From: Paracoccus lutimaris
GTDB taxonomy: Bacteria; Pseudomonadota; Alphaproteobacteria; Rhodobacterales; Rhodobacteraceae
DNA length: 64,000 nt
NCBI RefSeq assembly: GCF_003337565.1
Contig: NZ_QPJL01000002.1
Coordinates: 62,001-126,000, forward strand
Reading direction: 5' to 3'
A model generated the notes under the pieces. The model saw only the letters and a program-made list of their open reading frames with translations. It was not told where the DNA came from and did no database searches. The translations under genes were made by a program, and so were the position numbers. Shown piece after piece: positions 25,882-35,160 of the stretch; the stretch's first letter is position 1; every line of letters begins with the position of its first letter.

Positions 25882-27231
25882 ATGTCAGACACAAGCGAAT
25901 CCGGCGGCGGCATGTCGCTGACGACCAAGATCATGCTGGGCATGGCCGGTGGGCTGATCGTCGGGATCATCCTGAACATGCTCGGCTCGGCCAGCCTGAA
26001 CGGCTGGCTGGTGGACGGGCTGTTCAGCATGGTCGGCGCGGCCTTCGTGAACGGGCTGAAGATGCTGGTGGTGCCGCTGGTGGTGTTTTCGCTGATCTGC
26101 GGCGTGCTGGGGATCGGCGATATCCGCGTGCTGGGCCGGGTCGGCGGCAAGTCCTTCGTGCTTTACATCGCCACCACCGCCATCGCCATCGCCACGGCCA
26201 TCGTGCTGGGCATCCTGATCGGGCCGGGCAAGGGTTTCGTGATGGAGGGGGTGGACGCCTCGCTGGTCAAGACCGCCGATGCGCCGACCGTCTGGCAGGT
26301 CTTTGCCAATATCGTGCCTTCGAACCCGGTCGCGGCCATGGCCAGCGGCGACATGCTGCAGATCATCTTTTACGTCATCGTGGTGGGCGTCGCCGCGCTG
26401 ATGCTGGGCGAACGCTCGGCCGATTTCGCGCGGGCCTGCGAATATCTGAACGAACTGGCGATGAAGATCGTCGATATTGTCATGAGCTTTGCGCCTTACG
26501 GCGTCTTCTGCCTGATCGCCAAGGTCTTCGCCAAGGAAGGGATCGAGCTGTTCATCCCGGTTCTGGCCTATGTGGTCACGCTGACCAGCGCGCTTTTCCT
26601 GCATCTCTTCGTGACGCTGATGATCATCCTGAAGCTGATGTCGGGGCTGAACCCCTTTACCTTCATCACCAAGATCCGCCCGGCGCAGATCTTCGCCTTT
26701 TCCACCGCCAGCTCAAACGCCACCATCCCCGTCACCTATCGCTGCGTGACCGAGCGCATGGGCGTCGACAATTCCGTGGCCTCGTTCACGGTGCCGCTGG
26801 GCGCCACGATCAACATGGACGGCACCGCCATCATGCAGGGCGTGGCGACGGTGTTTCTGGCCAATGTCTATGGCGTCGATCTGGGTCTTGGCGGCTACCT
26901 GACCGTCATCGCCATGTCGGTTCTGGCCTCGATCGGGACGGCGGGCGTGCCGGGCGTAGGTCTGGTCATGCTGACCATGGTGCTGACGCAGGTGGGCCTG
27001 CCGATCGAGGGCATCGCCCTGATCCTTGGCGTCGACCGGCTGATGGACATGATCCGCACGGCGGTGAACATCACCGGCGACGCGGTGGTCAGCGTCATCG
27101 TCGCCAAGGGCGAGGGCAAGATGGATGTTTCGGTCTATAACGACCCCGAGGCCGGCGCCACCGCCGGCGGGCTGGAGATCGACCCCGAGGCCGAGGCCAA
27201 GCTGGCCGCGCTGGCCCGCCACGAGGCCTGA
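25882..27231 (+). CDS. Dicarboxylate/amino acid:cation symporter (DAACS family, GltP/DctA-like)
   Basis: This 449-residue inner-membrane protein has the family hallmarks: FSTASSNATIPVTYRC (serine-rich re-entrant loop), GATINMDGTAIMQGVA (NMDGT motif) and the late DRLMDMIRTAVNITGDA. It takes up glutamate, aspartate or C4-dicarboxylates with Na+ or H+. Proximity to gltBD makes glutamate or aspartate plausible, but specificity cannot be read from sequence. The start at ATG 25882 follows GGGAAAG, and the first 15 residues are polar. It ends at a strong hairpin and converges on a sugar ABC operon. Confidence 0.9.
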   Translation: MSDTSESGGGMSLTTKIMLGMAGGLIVGIILNMLGSASLNGWLVDGLFSMVGAAFVNGLKMLVVPLVVFSLICGVLGIGDIRVLGRVGGKSFVLYIATTAIAIATAIVLGILIGPGKGFVMEGVDASLVKTADAPTVWQVFANIVPSNPVAAMASGDMLQIIFYVIVVGVAALMLGERSADFARACEYLNELAMKIVDIVMSFAPYGVFCLIAKVFAKEGIELFIPVLAYVVTLTSALFLHLFVTLMIILKLMSGLNPFTFITKIRPAQIFAFSTASSNATIPVTYRCVTERMGVDNSVASFTVPLGATINMDGTAIMQGVATVFLANVYGVDLGLGGYLTVIAMSVLASIGTAGVPGVGLVMLTMVLTQVGLPIEGIALILGVDRLMDMIRTAVNITGDAVVSVIVAKGEGKMDVSVYNDPEAGATAGGLEIDPEAEAKLAALARHEA

Positions 27232-27241
27232 AAACGGGAAA

Positions 27242-27269
27242 CCCCCGCCACGCTGATCCGTGGCGGGGG
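27242..27269. terminator. Hairpin between convergent symporter and sugar ABC operon
   Basis: CCCCCGCCACG (27242-27252) and CGTGGCGGGGG (27259-27269) form a perfect 11-bp stem with a 6-base loop. T-rich sequence follows only on the minus-strand side (GGGTTTCCCGTTTTC), so it best serves the minus-strand operon but may block both. Confidence 0.7.
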
Positions 27270-27295
27270 CCCTCAGCCGCGCCGGAGGGAGAGGC

Positions 27296-28306
27296 TCAGC
27301 GCAGGCGTTTCCCCTCGGCGTCGAAGTGAAAGACCCGCGTCGGGTCCAGCCGCATTCCGACCGCCTCATCGACCGCGTAATCCTGTTCGCCGAAGAGCCG
27401 CACGGTCAGCAGCCCGTGATCCTCGGTATGGACATAGACCAGCGTCTCGCCGCCCAGCTTCTCGACATGGCTGACACGGCCGGGGATGCGGCCGGGCTCC
27501 ATGCTTGCGCCATGGTCCAGCGACAGATGCTCGGGGCGGATGCCCAGCGTCTCCGAGGACAGGCCCAGCTTGCCAGATTTCAGGAAATTCATCTGCGGGC
27601 TGCCGATGAAGCCGGCGACAAAGGTGTTGTCGGGGTCGTTATACAGGTCCATCGGCCGGCCCACCTGTTCGACCCGGCCGGCGCGCAGCACCACGATCTT
27701 GTCCGCGAGCGTCATCGCCTCGACCTGATCATGGGTCACATAGATCATCGTGGCGCCAAGGTCGCGATGCAGTTTTGCGATCTCGATCCGGGTCTGCACG
27801 CGCAGGGCCGCATCAAGGTTCGACAGCGGCTCGTCGAACAAAAACAGCTTGGGCGTCCGGACGATGGCACGGCCGATGGCGACGCGCTGGCGCTGGCCGC
27901 CAGAAAGCTCGGCCGGGCGGCGCTCCATCAGCGCGTCCAGCGCCAGCATGGCCCCGGCGCGGTCGGTCGCCTGCGCGATCTGGGGTTTCGGCACCCCCGC
28001 CTGCTTCAGCGCCAGCCCCATATTGTCGCGCACGGTCAGATGCGGGTAAAGCGCATAGCTTTGAAAGACCATGGCGATTTCGCGCTTGGCCGGGGCCAGA
28101 TCGTTGATGCGCGTCCCGTCCACCGCCACATCGCCCGAGGTCACGTCCTCAAGCCCGGCGATCATGCGCAAAAGCGTGGACTTGCCGCAGCCCGAGGGGC
28201 CGACAAAGACGCAGAACTCGCCGTCATCGACATGCAGGTCGACCCCCTTGATCACATCGGTGCGGCCAAAGGATTTGGTGACTTGGGTCAGCGTCAGGGC
28301 GCCCAT
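27296..28306 (-). CDS. ugpC: Sugar ABC transporter ATP-binding protein (UgpC/MsmK type)
   Basis: This 336-residue protein has Walker [11 protein letters not shown]-loop [10 protein letters not shown], signature [14 protein letters not shown], Walker [13 protein letters not shown] and switch His in [12 protein letters not shown]-terminal OB-fold (TOBE) regulatory domain follows (GIRPEHLSL). It is the last gene of the minus-strand amino-sugar uptake operon and would power the two adjacent permeases. The ATG at 28306 is preferred because AAGGAGGA abuts the ATG at 28312 and gives proper spacing only to the later one. The symbol reflects family, not proven substrate. Confidence 0.87.
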   Translation of the reverse strand: MGALTLTQVTKSFGRTDVIKGVDLHVDDGEFCVFVGPSGCGKSTLLRMIAGLEDVTSGDVAVDGTRINDLAPAKREIAMVFQSYALYPHLTVRDNMGLALKQAGVPKPQIAQATDRAGAMLALDALMERRPAELSGGQRQRVAIGRAIVRTPKLFLFDEPLSNLDAALRVQTRIEIAKLHRDLGATMIYVTHDQVEAMTLADKIVVLRAGRVEQVGRPMDLYNDPDNTFVAGFIGSPQMNFLKSGKLGLSSETLGIRPEHLSLDHGASMEPGRIPGRVSHVEKLGGETLVYVHTEDHGLLTVRLFGEQDYAVDEAVGMRLDPTRVFHFDAEGKRLR

Positions 28307-28331
28307 GGGCATTCCTCCTTGCAGGGGGCGA

Positions 28332-29174
28332 TCATTTCACGGCTCCGGCGGTGATGCCGCGGATCAGCTGGCGCGAGAAGATCAGATACAGGACCAGAAC
28401 CGGCACGATGGCGAGGCCAAGCGCCGCCAGAACTGCGTTCCAGTTGGTGACGAACTGGCCGATGAAGACCTGGCTGCCCAGCGTGATGGTCTTGGTCGCC
28501 TCGGAGGGCGCAAGGATCAGCGGGAACCACAGATCGTTCCAGATCGGGATCATGGTAAAGACGGCGACGGTGGCCATGGCGGGGCGCACCAGGGGCAGGA
28601 CCAGCCGGAAAAAGATGCGGTATTCCGACAGCCCGTCGATGCGGCCCGCGTCCTTGAGGTCGGCGGAGACCCCGCGCATGAACTCGGACAGGATGAAGAC
28701 GGCCAGCGGCAGCCCTTGCGCGGTATAGACCAGGATCAGCGCCGTCAGCGTATTGACCAGCCCCGAGGCCACCATCAATTGCAGGATCGCCACCGTCCCC
28801 AGCCGGATCGGGATCATGATCCCCAGCGCCAGATACAGCCCCATCAGCAGATTGCCGCGAAAGCGGTATTCCGACAGCGCGAAGGCGGCCATGGCCCCGA
28901 ACAGCAAGACGAAGAACAGGCTGGCGACCGTCACCGTCATCGAGTTCAGGAAATATTGCAGGAAATCTCCCTGCGCCAGGACGGTCTTGTAGCCGACCAG
29001 ATCGAAGGTCTCGGCGCTCGGCAGCGCCAGCGGATCGGCAAAGATGGCACGGCGGTTCTTGAAGCTGTTGACCACGATCACAAAGACCGGAAACAGCGCG
29101 ATCAGCGTATATCCCAGCAGGATGCCATGTGCGGCAAGGCTGCGCAGGGGGGAATGGCGGGCGGTGCTCATCAT
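28332..29174 (-). CDS. Carbohydrate ABC transporter permease (MalG/UgpE type)
   Basis: This 280-residue protein has about six transmembrane segments and the EAA loop [29 protein letters not shown], as in CUT1-family inner-membrane subunits. [17 protein letters not shown] after TM1 is typical of the MalG branch. Start codons ATG 29174 and 29171 are adjacent; the first follows a GGGG site. It pairs with the upstream permease to form the channel for an amino sugar or oligosaccharide. Spacing to both neighbours is short, so the genes are co-transcribed. Confidence 0.87.
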   Translation of the reverse strand: MMSTARHSPLRSLAAHGILLGYTLIALFPVFVIVVNSFKNRRAIFADPLALPSAETFDLVGYKTVLAQGDFLQYFLNSMTVTVASLFFVLLFGAMAAFALSEYRFRGNLLMGLYLALGIMIPIRLGTVAILQLMVASGLVNTLTALILVYTAQGLPLAVFILSEFMRGVSADLKDAGRIDGLSEYRIFFRLVLPLVRPAMATVAVFTMIPIWNDLWFPLILAPSEATKTITLGSQVFIGQFVTNWNAVLAALGLAIVPVLVLYLIFSRQLIRGITAGAVK

Positions 29175-29181
29175 CGGACCC

Positions 29182-30099
29182 CTAGAACTGATAGCGGCGC
29201 AGCCGCGTCTGGATGGCGAACAGATAGAAGCAGACGCCCAGAAGGATGATCCCGAACATGGCCGTGGCGATGGTCGCCCCCATATGCGGGTCGCCGATCT
29301 GCAACTGGAAACCAAAGAAGGTCCGGTAAAGGAACGTCCCCAGGATATCGGTGGCGAAATTCGGCCCGGCCAAGGCCCCCTGCGTCACATAGATCAGGTC
29401 GAAGGCGTTGAAGTTCCCGACAAATGTCAGGACCGAGATGATCCCGATCGAGGGCAGGATCAAGGGCAGCTTGATCTTCCAGAACTGCGCCCAGCCGGTG
29501 ACGCCGTCCATCTCGGCGGCCTCGATCACCTCGTCGGGAATGGACAGCAAGGCGGCATAGATCAGCATCATCGGGATGCCGACGAATTGCCAGACCGAGA
29601 CCAGCGCCAGCGTGGTCAGCGCATATTCTTCCTTGCCCAGCCAGGGCGCGAACAGGGCCTTCAGCCCCACCGCGTCCAGCATGCCGGGCGCAATCCCCCA
29701 GATCGGCGACAGGATCAGCTTCCAGACGAAACCCACGATCACGAATGACAGGATCGTCGGGATAAAGATCGCCGTCCGGTAAAACGCCGCCCCCCGCAAC
29801 CGCGGCGAGGATAACAGCGCCGCCAAGAGCACCCCGATCGGGTTCTGCACCAGCATGTGGATGACGAAGAACCAGGCATTGTTGCCCAGCGCATTCCAGA
29901 ACGCATCGCTCCAGCGCGGATCGCCAAACAGCGTGGCAAAGTTCCGCAAGCCGACAAAGACCCGGTTGCCCTGATCCAGATTGAACAGCGACAGGTTCAG
30001 CGTCCCGAACAGCGGCACGATCATGATGGCGGTATAGACCAGCACCGCGGGCGCAAGAAACACCGCGATATGCCAGCGAATCTGCTTTCGCTGCGCCAT
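29182..30099 (-). CDS. Carbohydrate ABC transporter permease (MalF/UgpA type)
   Basis: This 305-residue CUT1 permease has about six membrane segments. Recognisable are HIAVFLAPAVLVYTAIMIVPL at TM1, the EAA-type loop IPDEVIEAAEMDGVTGWAQFWKIKLPLILP, and the terminal FAIQTRLRRYQF. The ATG at 30099 (MAQRKQIRW) follows a GGAGG site; the longer frame upstream runs through an intergenic repeat. Its 3' end is 7 bp from the next permease start. It forms a heterodimer with the MalG-type subunit. Confidence 0.87.
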   Translation of the reverse strand: MAQRKQIRWHIAVFLAPAVLVYTAIMIVPLFGTLNLSLFNLDQGNRVFVGLRNFATLFGDPRWSDAFWNALGNNAWFFVIHMLVQNPIGVLLAALLSSPRLRGAAFYRTAIFIPTILSFVIVGFVWKLILSPIWGIAPGMLDAVGLKALFAPWLGKEEYALTTLALVSVWQFVGIPMMLIYAALLSIPDEVIEAAEMDGVTGWAQFWKIKLPLILPSIGIISVLTFVGNFNAFDLIYVTQGALAGPNFATDILGTFLYRTFFGFQLQIGDPHMGATIATAMFGIILLGVCFYLFAIQTRLRRYQF

Positions 30100-30108
30100 G
30101 ACGCCTCC

Positions 30109-30189
30109 CTCATTCTTCTTCAGGAAAATATCCTCGGGGGGTGCGGGGGGCGGAAAGCCCCCCGCCATCGCCGGGCCGTCAGGCCCGGC
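30109..30189 (-). repeat. Dispersed intergenic element, copy 2, plus a stable intercistronic hairpin
   Basis: Read on the minus strand, the order is GCCGGGCC/GGCCCGGC hairpin (30170-30189), GCGGGGGGC/GCCCCCCGC hairpin (30143-30165), then the core GGATATTTTCCTGAAGAAGA (30114-30133) ending near 30109. It fills the gap between the binding-protein gene and the first permease. It would act as an mRNA stabiliser or partial terminator, as is common after binding-protein genes, and it shares its core with copies near 6.0, 40.8 and 55.5 kb. Confidence 0.7.
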
Positions 30190-30195
30190 AACAGA

Positions 30196-31455
30196 TCACT
30201 TCTTCTGCGGCTCGTACCAGCTCGCCAGACCGTCCTGCAGGCGCTTTGCCGCATCTTCGGGCGTCTCAGTACCCTTGATGACATTGGCGCTGGCATTCCA
30301 GGTCTCGTTCTCAAGGTTCGGCGTCCCGCGCGACAGGATCTGATAGGTCGAGCGGATCGTCGGCTCACAGGTCTCGCGCCAGCTGACGAACTCTTTCGCC
30401 AACGGGTCCGCCATCTCGACCGCAGCCGAGTTCAGCGAGAAGAACCCCGGCAGGGCATTGGCATAAAGCGTGGCGAATTCCGACGAGCCGACCCATTCCA
30501 GGAACTTCTTCGTCTGTTCGGGATGCTTCGTCGCCGCATTCATGCCCATGGCGATGTCGGTATGGTCGCTGATATAGCATTTGTCGCCATCAGCCGCGAC
30601 CGGCGGCGGGAAGGCCCCCATCTCGAAGGCGCCGCCGATCTGCGGGCCGAACACGCCAATCTCCCACGAGCCGGTCGGATAGATCGCGGCGCGGCCCAGC
30701 GTGAACAGGTTCTGGCTGTCGGGATAGGTCTGCGCCTCGAACCCGTCGCCCAGATAGTCCTTCCATTTCGCCAGCTGGCGGAAGGGGGCGACCCATGCCT
30801 CGTCGGTCAGGCTCGAGGTGCCGGCGATCAGCGCCTTGCGGCCCTCTTCGCCCTTCCAGTAGTTCGGGCCGATATTCTGATAGCCCATGGTTGCGGCTTC
30901 CCATTGGTCGTTGGTGCCCATCGCCATCGGGATATAGGTGCCGTTCGCCTTGATCTTCTCCAGCGCGGCAAAGAACTCGGCCTCGGTCTTGGGCGGCGTC
31001 AGGCCCAGCTCGTCAAAGATCGCGCGGTTATAGATGAAGCCATGGATCACCGAGGCCATCGGCACGCAGAAGGTCTTGGTCGCGTCATCCGTCTGCCAGG
31101 CCGATTTCGCCACGTCCGAGAAATTGGCCATCGCCGCCATATCGCTCAGATCGGCAAGCTTGCCCTTGTTGAACAGCTCAAGCGAGGCGTCAAAGGGCCG
31201 GCAGGTGACCAGATCGCCGGCCGAACCGGCATCCAGCTTGGAGTTCAGCACCGCATTGTATTCCGCCGGGGCCGAGGGCGCGAAGACGACCTTGATGCCG
31301 GGATTGGCGGCCTCGAATGCCGGGATGATCTTTTCCTGCCAGATCGCCAGATCGTCGTTGCGCCAGCTTTCGATGGTCAGGGTGACATCCTCGGCCCATG
31401 CCGCCCCGGAGAGCAGCGTGCTGGCCAGCAACGCGTATCGGATGGTCTTGGTCAT
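30196..31455 (-). CDS. Carbohydrate ABC transporter substrate-binding protein (probable amino sugar)
   Basis: This 419-residue protein has a signal peptide (MTKTIRYALLASTLLSGAAWA, cleaved before EDV) and a family 1 extracellular solute-binding fold. Typical stretches are AFEAANPGIKVVF, YNRAIFDELGLTPPKTEAEFF, and the late ATKHPEQTKKFLEWVGS. It lies between murQ and the permeases. The context (MurNAc-6-P etherase, GlcNAc kinase, NagA) suggests the ligand is GlcNAc, MurNAc or a chitin/peptidoglycan disaccharide; this is an inference. The start at ATG 31455 has AGGGAGAAG upstream. Expression is probably boosted by the downstream hairpins. Confidence 0.85.
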   Translation of the reverse strand: MTKTIRYALLASTLLSGAAWAEDVTLTIESWRNDDLAIWQEKIIPAFEAANPGIKVVFAPSAPAEYNAVLNSKLDAGSAGDLVTCRPFDASLELFNKGKLADLSDMAAMANFSDVAKSAWQTDDATKTFCVPMASVIHGFIYNRAIFDELGLTPPKTEAEFFAALEKIKANGTYIPMAMGTNDQWEAATMGYQNIGPNYWKGEEGRKALIAGTSSLTDEAWVAPFRQLAKWKDYLGDGFEAQTYPDSQNLFTLGRAAIYPTGSWEIGVFGPQIGGAFEMGAFPPPVAADGDKCYISDHTDIAMGMNAATKHPEQTKKFLEWVGSSEFATLYANALPGFFSLNSAAVEMADPLAKEFVSWRETCEPTIRSTYQILSRGTPNLENETWNASANVIKGTETPEDAAKRLQDGLASWYEPQKK

Positions 31456-31479
31456 GGTCTTCTCCCTGTGATGGGTTTC

Positions 31480-32382
31480 TCACGAACCCGCTTGATGAAA
31501 TCCTTGCAGAAGCGGCGCCAGATGGCCGCCATTCTGCGAAAGCGCCGCCGTCGCCGCCTCGGGGGTCATGCCCCGCGCCACCAGAACCGCCGGCTTGACC
31601 GCACCGGACACACGCGCCAGCGCCGCCTCGGCCGCGTCGCGGGGCATATCGGCCACCGCCGCGACGATGCGCGCGGCGCGGTCAACCAGCTTGATATTGT
31701 CGGCCACCAGATTGACCATATAGCCGTCATGAATATGGCCCAGCCGCGTCGCCGCCAGAACCGAGACCATGTTCAGCGCCACTTTCTGCGCCGTCGCCGC
31801 CCCCATCCGGGTCGAGCCGGCGACCACCTCGGGCCCGGTCTCGATCAGCACCGAAATATCGGCCAGCCCCAGCAACGCCGAGCCGGGCACATTGGCAAAT
31901 CCCGCCACCGTCACGCCCCGCGCCCGCGCCGCCTCGGCGATGGCCAGCGCATAGGGCGTCCGCCCCGAGGCTGACAGGACCAAAAGCGTGTCCCCCGCCG
32001 CCAGCCCCGCGCGGTCCAGATCGGCCAGGGCCAGCGCCGGGTCATCCTCGACGCTGCCCTTCATGTGCAAAAGCGCATCGGCCCCGCCGGCGAACATCAT
32101 CGGCGTGCGTTCGGGCGCGATGCCGAAGGTGCCGGCCAGTTCCAGACAATCCGCCAGTGCCATCAACCCCGAGGACCCCGCCCCGGCATAGCCCAGCTTG
32201 CCCCCCGCCCGCAGCGAGGCGGCGGCGGCATCGGCCACCCGCTCCAGCGCCGCAATCGCCGGCGTGAGCGCCTTCAGCGCGTCGATCTGCGCCGCCAGCA
32301 GGATCGACAACGCATCCCTGCCGCCAAGGGTATGAAACCCCTCGGCTCCGGGATGGCGTCCCTCGGTGCTGGATTCGGTCAT
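31480..32382 (-). CDS. murQ: N-acetylmuramic acid 6-phosphate etherase (divergent MurQ)
   Basis: This 300-residue SIS-fold protein has GYAGAGSSGLMALADCLELAGTFG, matching the MurQ GAGTSGRLGxxDASECPPTFG region with the catalytic acid Glu conserved. SVEDD aligns with the base Glu, and GAATAQKVALNMVSVLAATRLG with the C-terminal motif. It cleaves the lactyl ether of MurNAc-6-P to GlcNAc-6-P and D-lactate. The N-terminal ESRNP-type motif is degenerate, so it is a diverged member. ATG 32382 follows GGAGGAATC. It is the first gene of the minus-strand uptake operon, facing the nag genes across matched operators. Confidence 0.82.
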   Translation of the reverse strand: MTESSTEGRHPGAEGFHTLGGRDALSILLAAQIDALKALTPAIAALERVADAAAASLRAGGKLGYAGAGSSGLMALADCLELAGTFGIAPERTPMMFAGGADALLHMKGSVEDDPALALADLDRAGLAAGDTLLVLSASGRTPYALAIAEAARARGVTVAGFANVPGSALLGLADISVLIETGPEVVAGSTRMGAATAQKVALNMVSVLAATRLGHIHDGYMVNLVADNIKLVDRAARIVAAVADMPRDAAEAALARVSGAVKPAVLVARGMTPEAATAALSQNGGHLAPLLQGFHQAGS

Positions 32383-32409
32383 GTGATTCCTCCTGTTCGA
32401 TGTATGATG

Positions 32410-32512
32410 CCAAAAGAATACCAATTGTAAAGACATTTCTTGAATCGGCGCATTTGCAGCCATTTTTGCTGGAATTACGAATGATACTTCCCTTTTGGTA
32501 TTCTTTTGGTAT
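32410..32512. promoter_or_regulatory. Paired operators for the divergent amino-sugar operons
   Basis: CCAAAAGAATACCAA (32410-32424) and its exact reverse complement TTGGTATTCTTTTGG (32495-32509) flank the 150-bp divergent gap. The right-hand site extends into a direct repeat of TTTTGGTAT (32493-32501 and 32504-32512, 11-bp period). A left-hand partner reads similarly on the other strand. Each copy sits close to the start of one operon. By position, the likely binder is the GntR/HutC-type regulator encoded at 33365. Confidence 0.75.
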
Positions 32513-32534
32513 CGTGCAAGCAAAAGGGGGCATC

Positions 32535-33368
32535 ATGACGCTTTTTCTGGCTGTTGACGGTGGGGGTACGGGATGCCGGGCGGCGCTGGCCGATGCGCAG
32601 GGGCGCATTCTGGGTCAGGGCGCGGCCGGTCCCGCCAATATCTCGATCGAGACGGAAAGCGCCTGCGCCAATATCCTTAGCGCCGCCCGCGCCGCGCTTC
32701 ATGCCGCCGGTCAGGGCCATCTGGACGATCTGGACGCCGTGCTGGGGCTGGCGGGGGCCAATGTCACCGCCTCGGCGCGGCGCCTGCAGGCGATGCTGCC
32801 CTTTCGCCGCACGCGCATCGTCACCGACGTGGTCACCGCCACGGCAGGCGCCCTGCAAAGCGGCGATGGCATCGTCGCCGCCATGGGCACCGGCTCGGTC
32901 TTTGCGGTGCAGGCGGGCGGCCAGTTCCGCCAATATGGCGGGCGCGGCTTTCTGCTGGGCGACGAAGGGGGCGGCGCGGTTCTGGGCCGCGCCCTGCTCT
33001 CTGACGCCCTGCGGGCCGAGGACGGCTTTGCCCCGATGACGCCCCTGTTGCAGGAGGTGCTGACCGAACTGGGCGGGGTCGAGGGCGTGATCTCGTTCGG
33101 GCTGCGCGCCAAGCCCGTCGAGTTTGGCAGCTTTGCCCCCCGCATCGTCGAAAGCGCGGACCCGGCGGCGCGGCGCATCTTTGACGCCGCGGTCGCGCAG
33201 ATCCGCGATATGATCGGGATGCTGCAACAGGGCCGCGACCTGCCGGTGATCTTTCTGGGCGGGCTGGGCGGCCATTACGCGAAACGGCTGGCGGGGCTTT
33301 GGGACATTCGCGCGCCCTTGGGCAGCGGGCTGGACGGGGCGCTGTTTCTGGCGCGGCAGGAGGGATGA
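32535..33368 (+). CDS. nagK: BadF/BadG-type ATPase, probable N-acetylglucosamine kinase
   Basis: This 277-residue protein has the ASKHA fold: phosphate-1 motif FLAVDGGGTGCRAALAD, connect-1 NISIE, phosphate-2 AAMGTGSVFAV, RGFLLGDEGGG, and the C-terminal FLGGLGGHYAKRL adenosine motif. This is the BadF/BadG/BcrA/BcrD group, which contains GlcNAc and glucosamine kinases. Given its neighbours it most likely phosphorylates GlcNAc (or MurNAc) entering through the ABC importer. The ATG at 32535 follows AAGGGGG. It is first in the plus-strand operon and overlaps the regulator start. Confidence 0.8.
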   Translation: MTLFLAVDGGGTGCRAALADAQGRILGQGAAGPANISIETESACANILSAARAALHAAGQGHLDDLDAVLGLAGANVTASARRLQAMLPFRRTRIVTDVVTATAGALQSGDGIVAAMGTGSVFAVQAGGQFRQYGGRGFLLGDEGGGAVLGRALLSDALRAEDGFAPMTPLLQEVLTELGGVEGVISFGLRAKPVEFGSFAPRIVESADPAARRIFDAAVAQIRDMIGMLQQGRDLPVIFLGGLGGHYAKRLAGLWDIRAPLGSGLDGALFLARQEG

Positions 33369-34138
33369 TGGGCGAAATCTTCACCCCCGGCGCCTTCGAG
33401 GAAAGCGGCGGCGGGCCGCTTTACCTGCAATTGCACCGGCTGATCGCCGAGGCCATCGCCTCGGGGCAGCTCAAGCCCGGCGACAGCCTGCCGTCCGAGC
33501 GGGAACTGGCGGTGATGACGGGCCTGTCGCGCGTCACCGTGCGCAAGGGCGTGGCGGAACTGGTCAGCTCGGGGCAGCTCGTGCAGCGGCGCGGCTCGGG
33601 CACCTTCGTTGCGCCCAAGGTCGAAAAGCTGGAACAGGCGCTGTCGCTTCTGACCTCGTTCACCGAGGACATGGAGCGGCGCGGGCGCAATGTCGAAAGC
33701 CGCTGGATCGCGCGCGGCCTGCATGCCCCCGCCCCCGAGGAAGTCATGGCGCTGGGGCTGGGCGCGGGCGAGCGCGTGGCGCGGCTGGAACGGGTGCGCA
33801 GCTCGGACGGGGTGCCCTTGGCGATCGAGCGCGCCTCGCTCTCGCAGCGCATCCTGCCCGATCCCGAACAGGTCACCGATTCGCTTTACGCCATGCTGGA
33901 AAGCCGGGGCCAGCGCCCGGTGCGCGCCGTGCAGCGCATCTCGGCCGCCAATCTGAACGCCAAGGATGCGGAATTGCTGGACGTGGCGCCCGGCGTCGCC
34001 GGGCTTCGGATCGAACGCATCTCCTACCTGCCCTCGGGCAAGGTGGTCGAATTCACCCGCTCACTTTATCGCGGCGATGCCTATGATTTCGCCGTGGAAC
34101 TGAAACTCGCGCCCGATGGCGAAAGGAATCCCCAATGA
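33365..34138 (+). CDS. GntR-family (HutC subfamily) transcriptional regulator of the amino-sugar genes
   Basis: This 257-residue protein has an N-terminal winged helix (PLYLQLHRLIAEAI, then LPSERELAVMTGLSRVTVRKGVAELVSSGQLVQRRGSGTFV). A UTRA effector domain follows (RWIARGLHAP, LERVRSSDGVPLAIERASL, VEFTRSLYRGDAYDFAVEL). UTRA domains of NagR-like proteins bind GlcNAc-6-P or GlcN-6-P. Two tandem ATGs (33365, 33368) overlap the kinase stop. It sits inside the operon it probably represses, so it would be autoregulated through the 32410-32512 sites. Confidence 0.87.
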   Translation: MMGEIFTPGAFEESGGGPLYLQLHRLIAEAIASGQLKPGDSLPSERELAVMTGLSRVTVRKGVAELVSSGQLVQRRGSGTFVAPKVEKLEQALSLLTSFTEDMERRGRNVESRWIARGLHAPAPEEVMALGLGAGERVARLERVRSSDGVPLAIERASLSQRILPDPEQVTDSLYAMLESRGQRPVRAVQRISAANLNAKDAELLDVAPGVAGLRIERISYLPSGKVVEFTRSLYRGDAYDFAVELKLAPDGERNPQ

Positions 34139-35160
34139 GCCAGACCCACATGGCCCGCGAAGTGGCCGAAATCCCGCAGGCCGCCGCCCGTTTTCTGGAG
34201 CAGTCGCGTCAGGCGGTGCTGGATGCGGCGGCGGCGCTGAAACGCAAGGATCCCGACCTGATCGTGACCGTGGCGCGCGGATCCTCGGACCATGCCGCGA
34301 CCTATCTGAAATACGCCTTCGAGCTTGAGGCGGGCATACCCATCGCCTCGGTCGGGCCGTCCATCGCCTCGATCTATCGCCGGCCCCTGCGGCTGGGCAA
34401 GGCGGCCTGCATCGGCATTTCGCAATCGGGCCGCAGCCCCGACGGGGTCGAGATGATGCGCGCCTCGGGTCAGGGGGGCGCGCTTTCGATCGCCATCACC
34501 AATTTCGAGGACAGCGCCATGGCGCAGGTCTCGGCCCACTGCCTGCCCCTGCAGGCGGGCGAGGAGAAAAGCGTCGCCGCCACCAAGACCTTTATCTGTT
34601 CGGTGCTGGCGGGCCTGTCCCTGCTGGCGGAATGGGCCAGCGATCACGCCTTGCAGGACGCCTTGGCCGCGCTGCCCGAGGCACTGGCCCAGGCGATCGA
34701 GCTGGACTGGTCGCCCTTGTCGGCGCGGCTGGCGCGGGCCAATTCCGCCTATGTGCTGGGGCGCGGCCCGGGCTTTGCCATCGCCTGCGAATCGGCGCTG
34801 AAATTCAAGGAAACCAGCGGCATCCATGCCGAGGCCTATTCGGCGGCCGAGGTTCTGCACGGCCCCTCGGCCATCGTGCAGGCGAATTTCCCGGTGCTGG
34901 CGCTGGGGATCGAGGACGCCGCCCTGCCGCAACTGCAGGCCACGGCCGAGCGGCTGGCGGCGCAGGGCGCGGATGTCTTTGTCACCGGCGCCGAGGTGGC
35001 GGGCGCGGTCACGCTGCCCTCGGTCCGCGGGCTGCATCCGCTGGTCGCGCCGCTGGTCATGCAGGCGGGCTTTTACGCCTTTATCGAGGGGCTGGCGCGG
35101 CGGCGCGGCTTCGACCCCGACACGCCCCCGCATCTGCGCAAGGTGACGGAGACGGTCTGA
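34135..35160 (+). CDS. SIS-domain sugar isomerase/deaminase, probable glucosamine-6-phosphate deaminase (NagB-II type)
   Basis: This 341-residue protein has two SIS domains resembling the isomerase half of GlmS without the glutaminase domain. Landmarks are VARGSSDHAATYLKYAFE, GISQSGRSPDG, LQAGEEKSVAATKTF, LGRGPGFAIACESALKFKETSGIHAEAYSAAEVLHGP and the terminal Lys-containing LRKVTETV. NagB-II enzymes with this architecture convert GlcN-6-P to fructose-6-P and ammonia. No classical nagB is present, so this fills that step. Start and stop overlap both neighbours (ATGA, TGATG). Confidence 0.83.
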   Translation: MSQTHMAREVAEIPQAAARFLEQSRQAVLDAAAALKRKDPDLIVTVARGSSDHAATYLKYAFELEAGIPIASVGPSIASIYRRPLRLGKAACIGISQSGRSPDGVEMMRASGQGGALSIAITNFEDSAMAQVSAHCLPLQAGEEKSVAATKTFICSVLAGLSLLAEWASDHALQDALAALPEALAQAIELDWSPLSARLARANSAYVLGRGPGFAIACESALKFKETSGIHAEAYSAAEVLHGPSAIVQANFPVLALGIEDAALPQLQATAERLAAQGADVFVTGAEVAGAVTLPSVRGLHPLVAPLVMQAGFYAFIEGLARRRGFDPDTPPHLRKVTETV

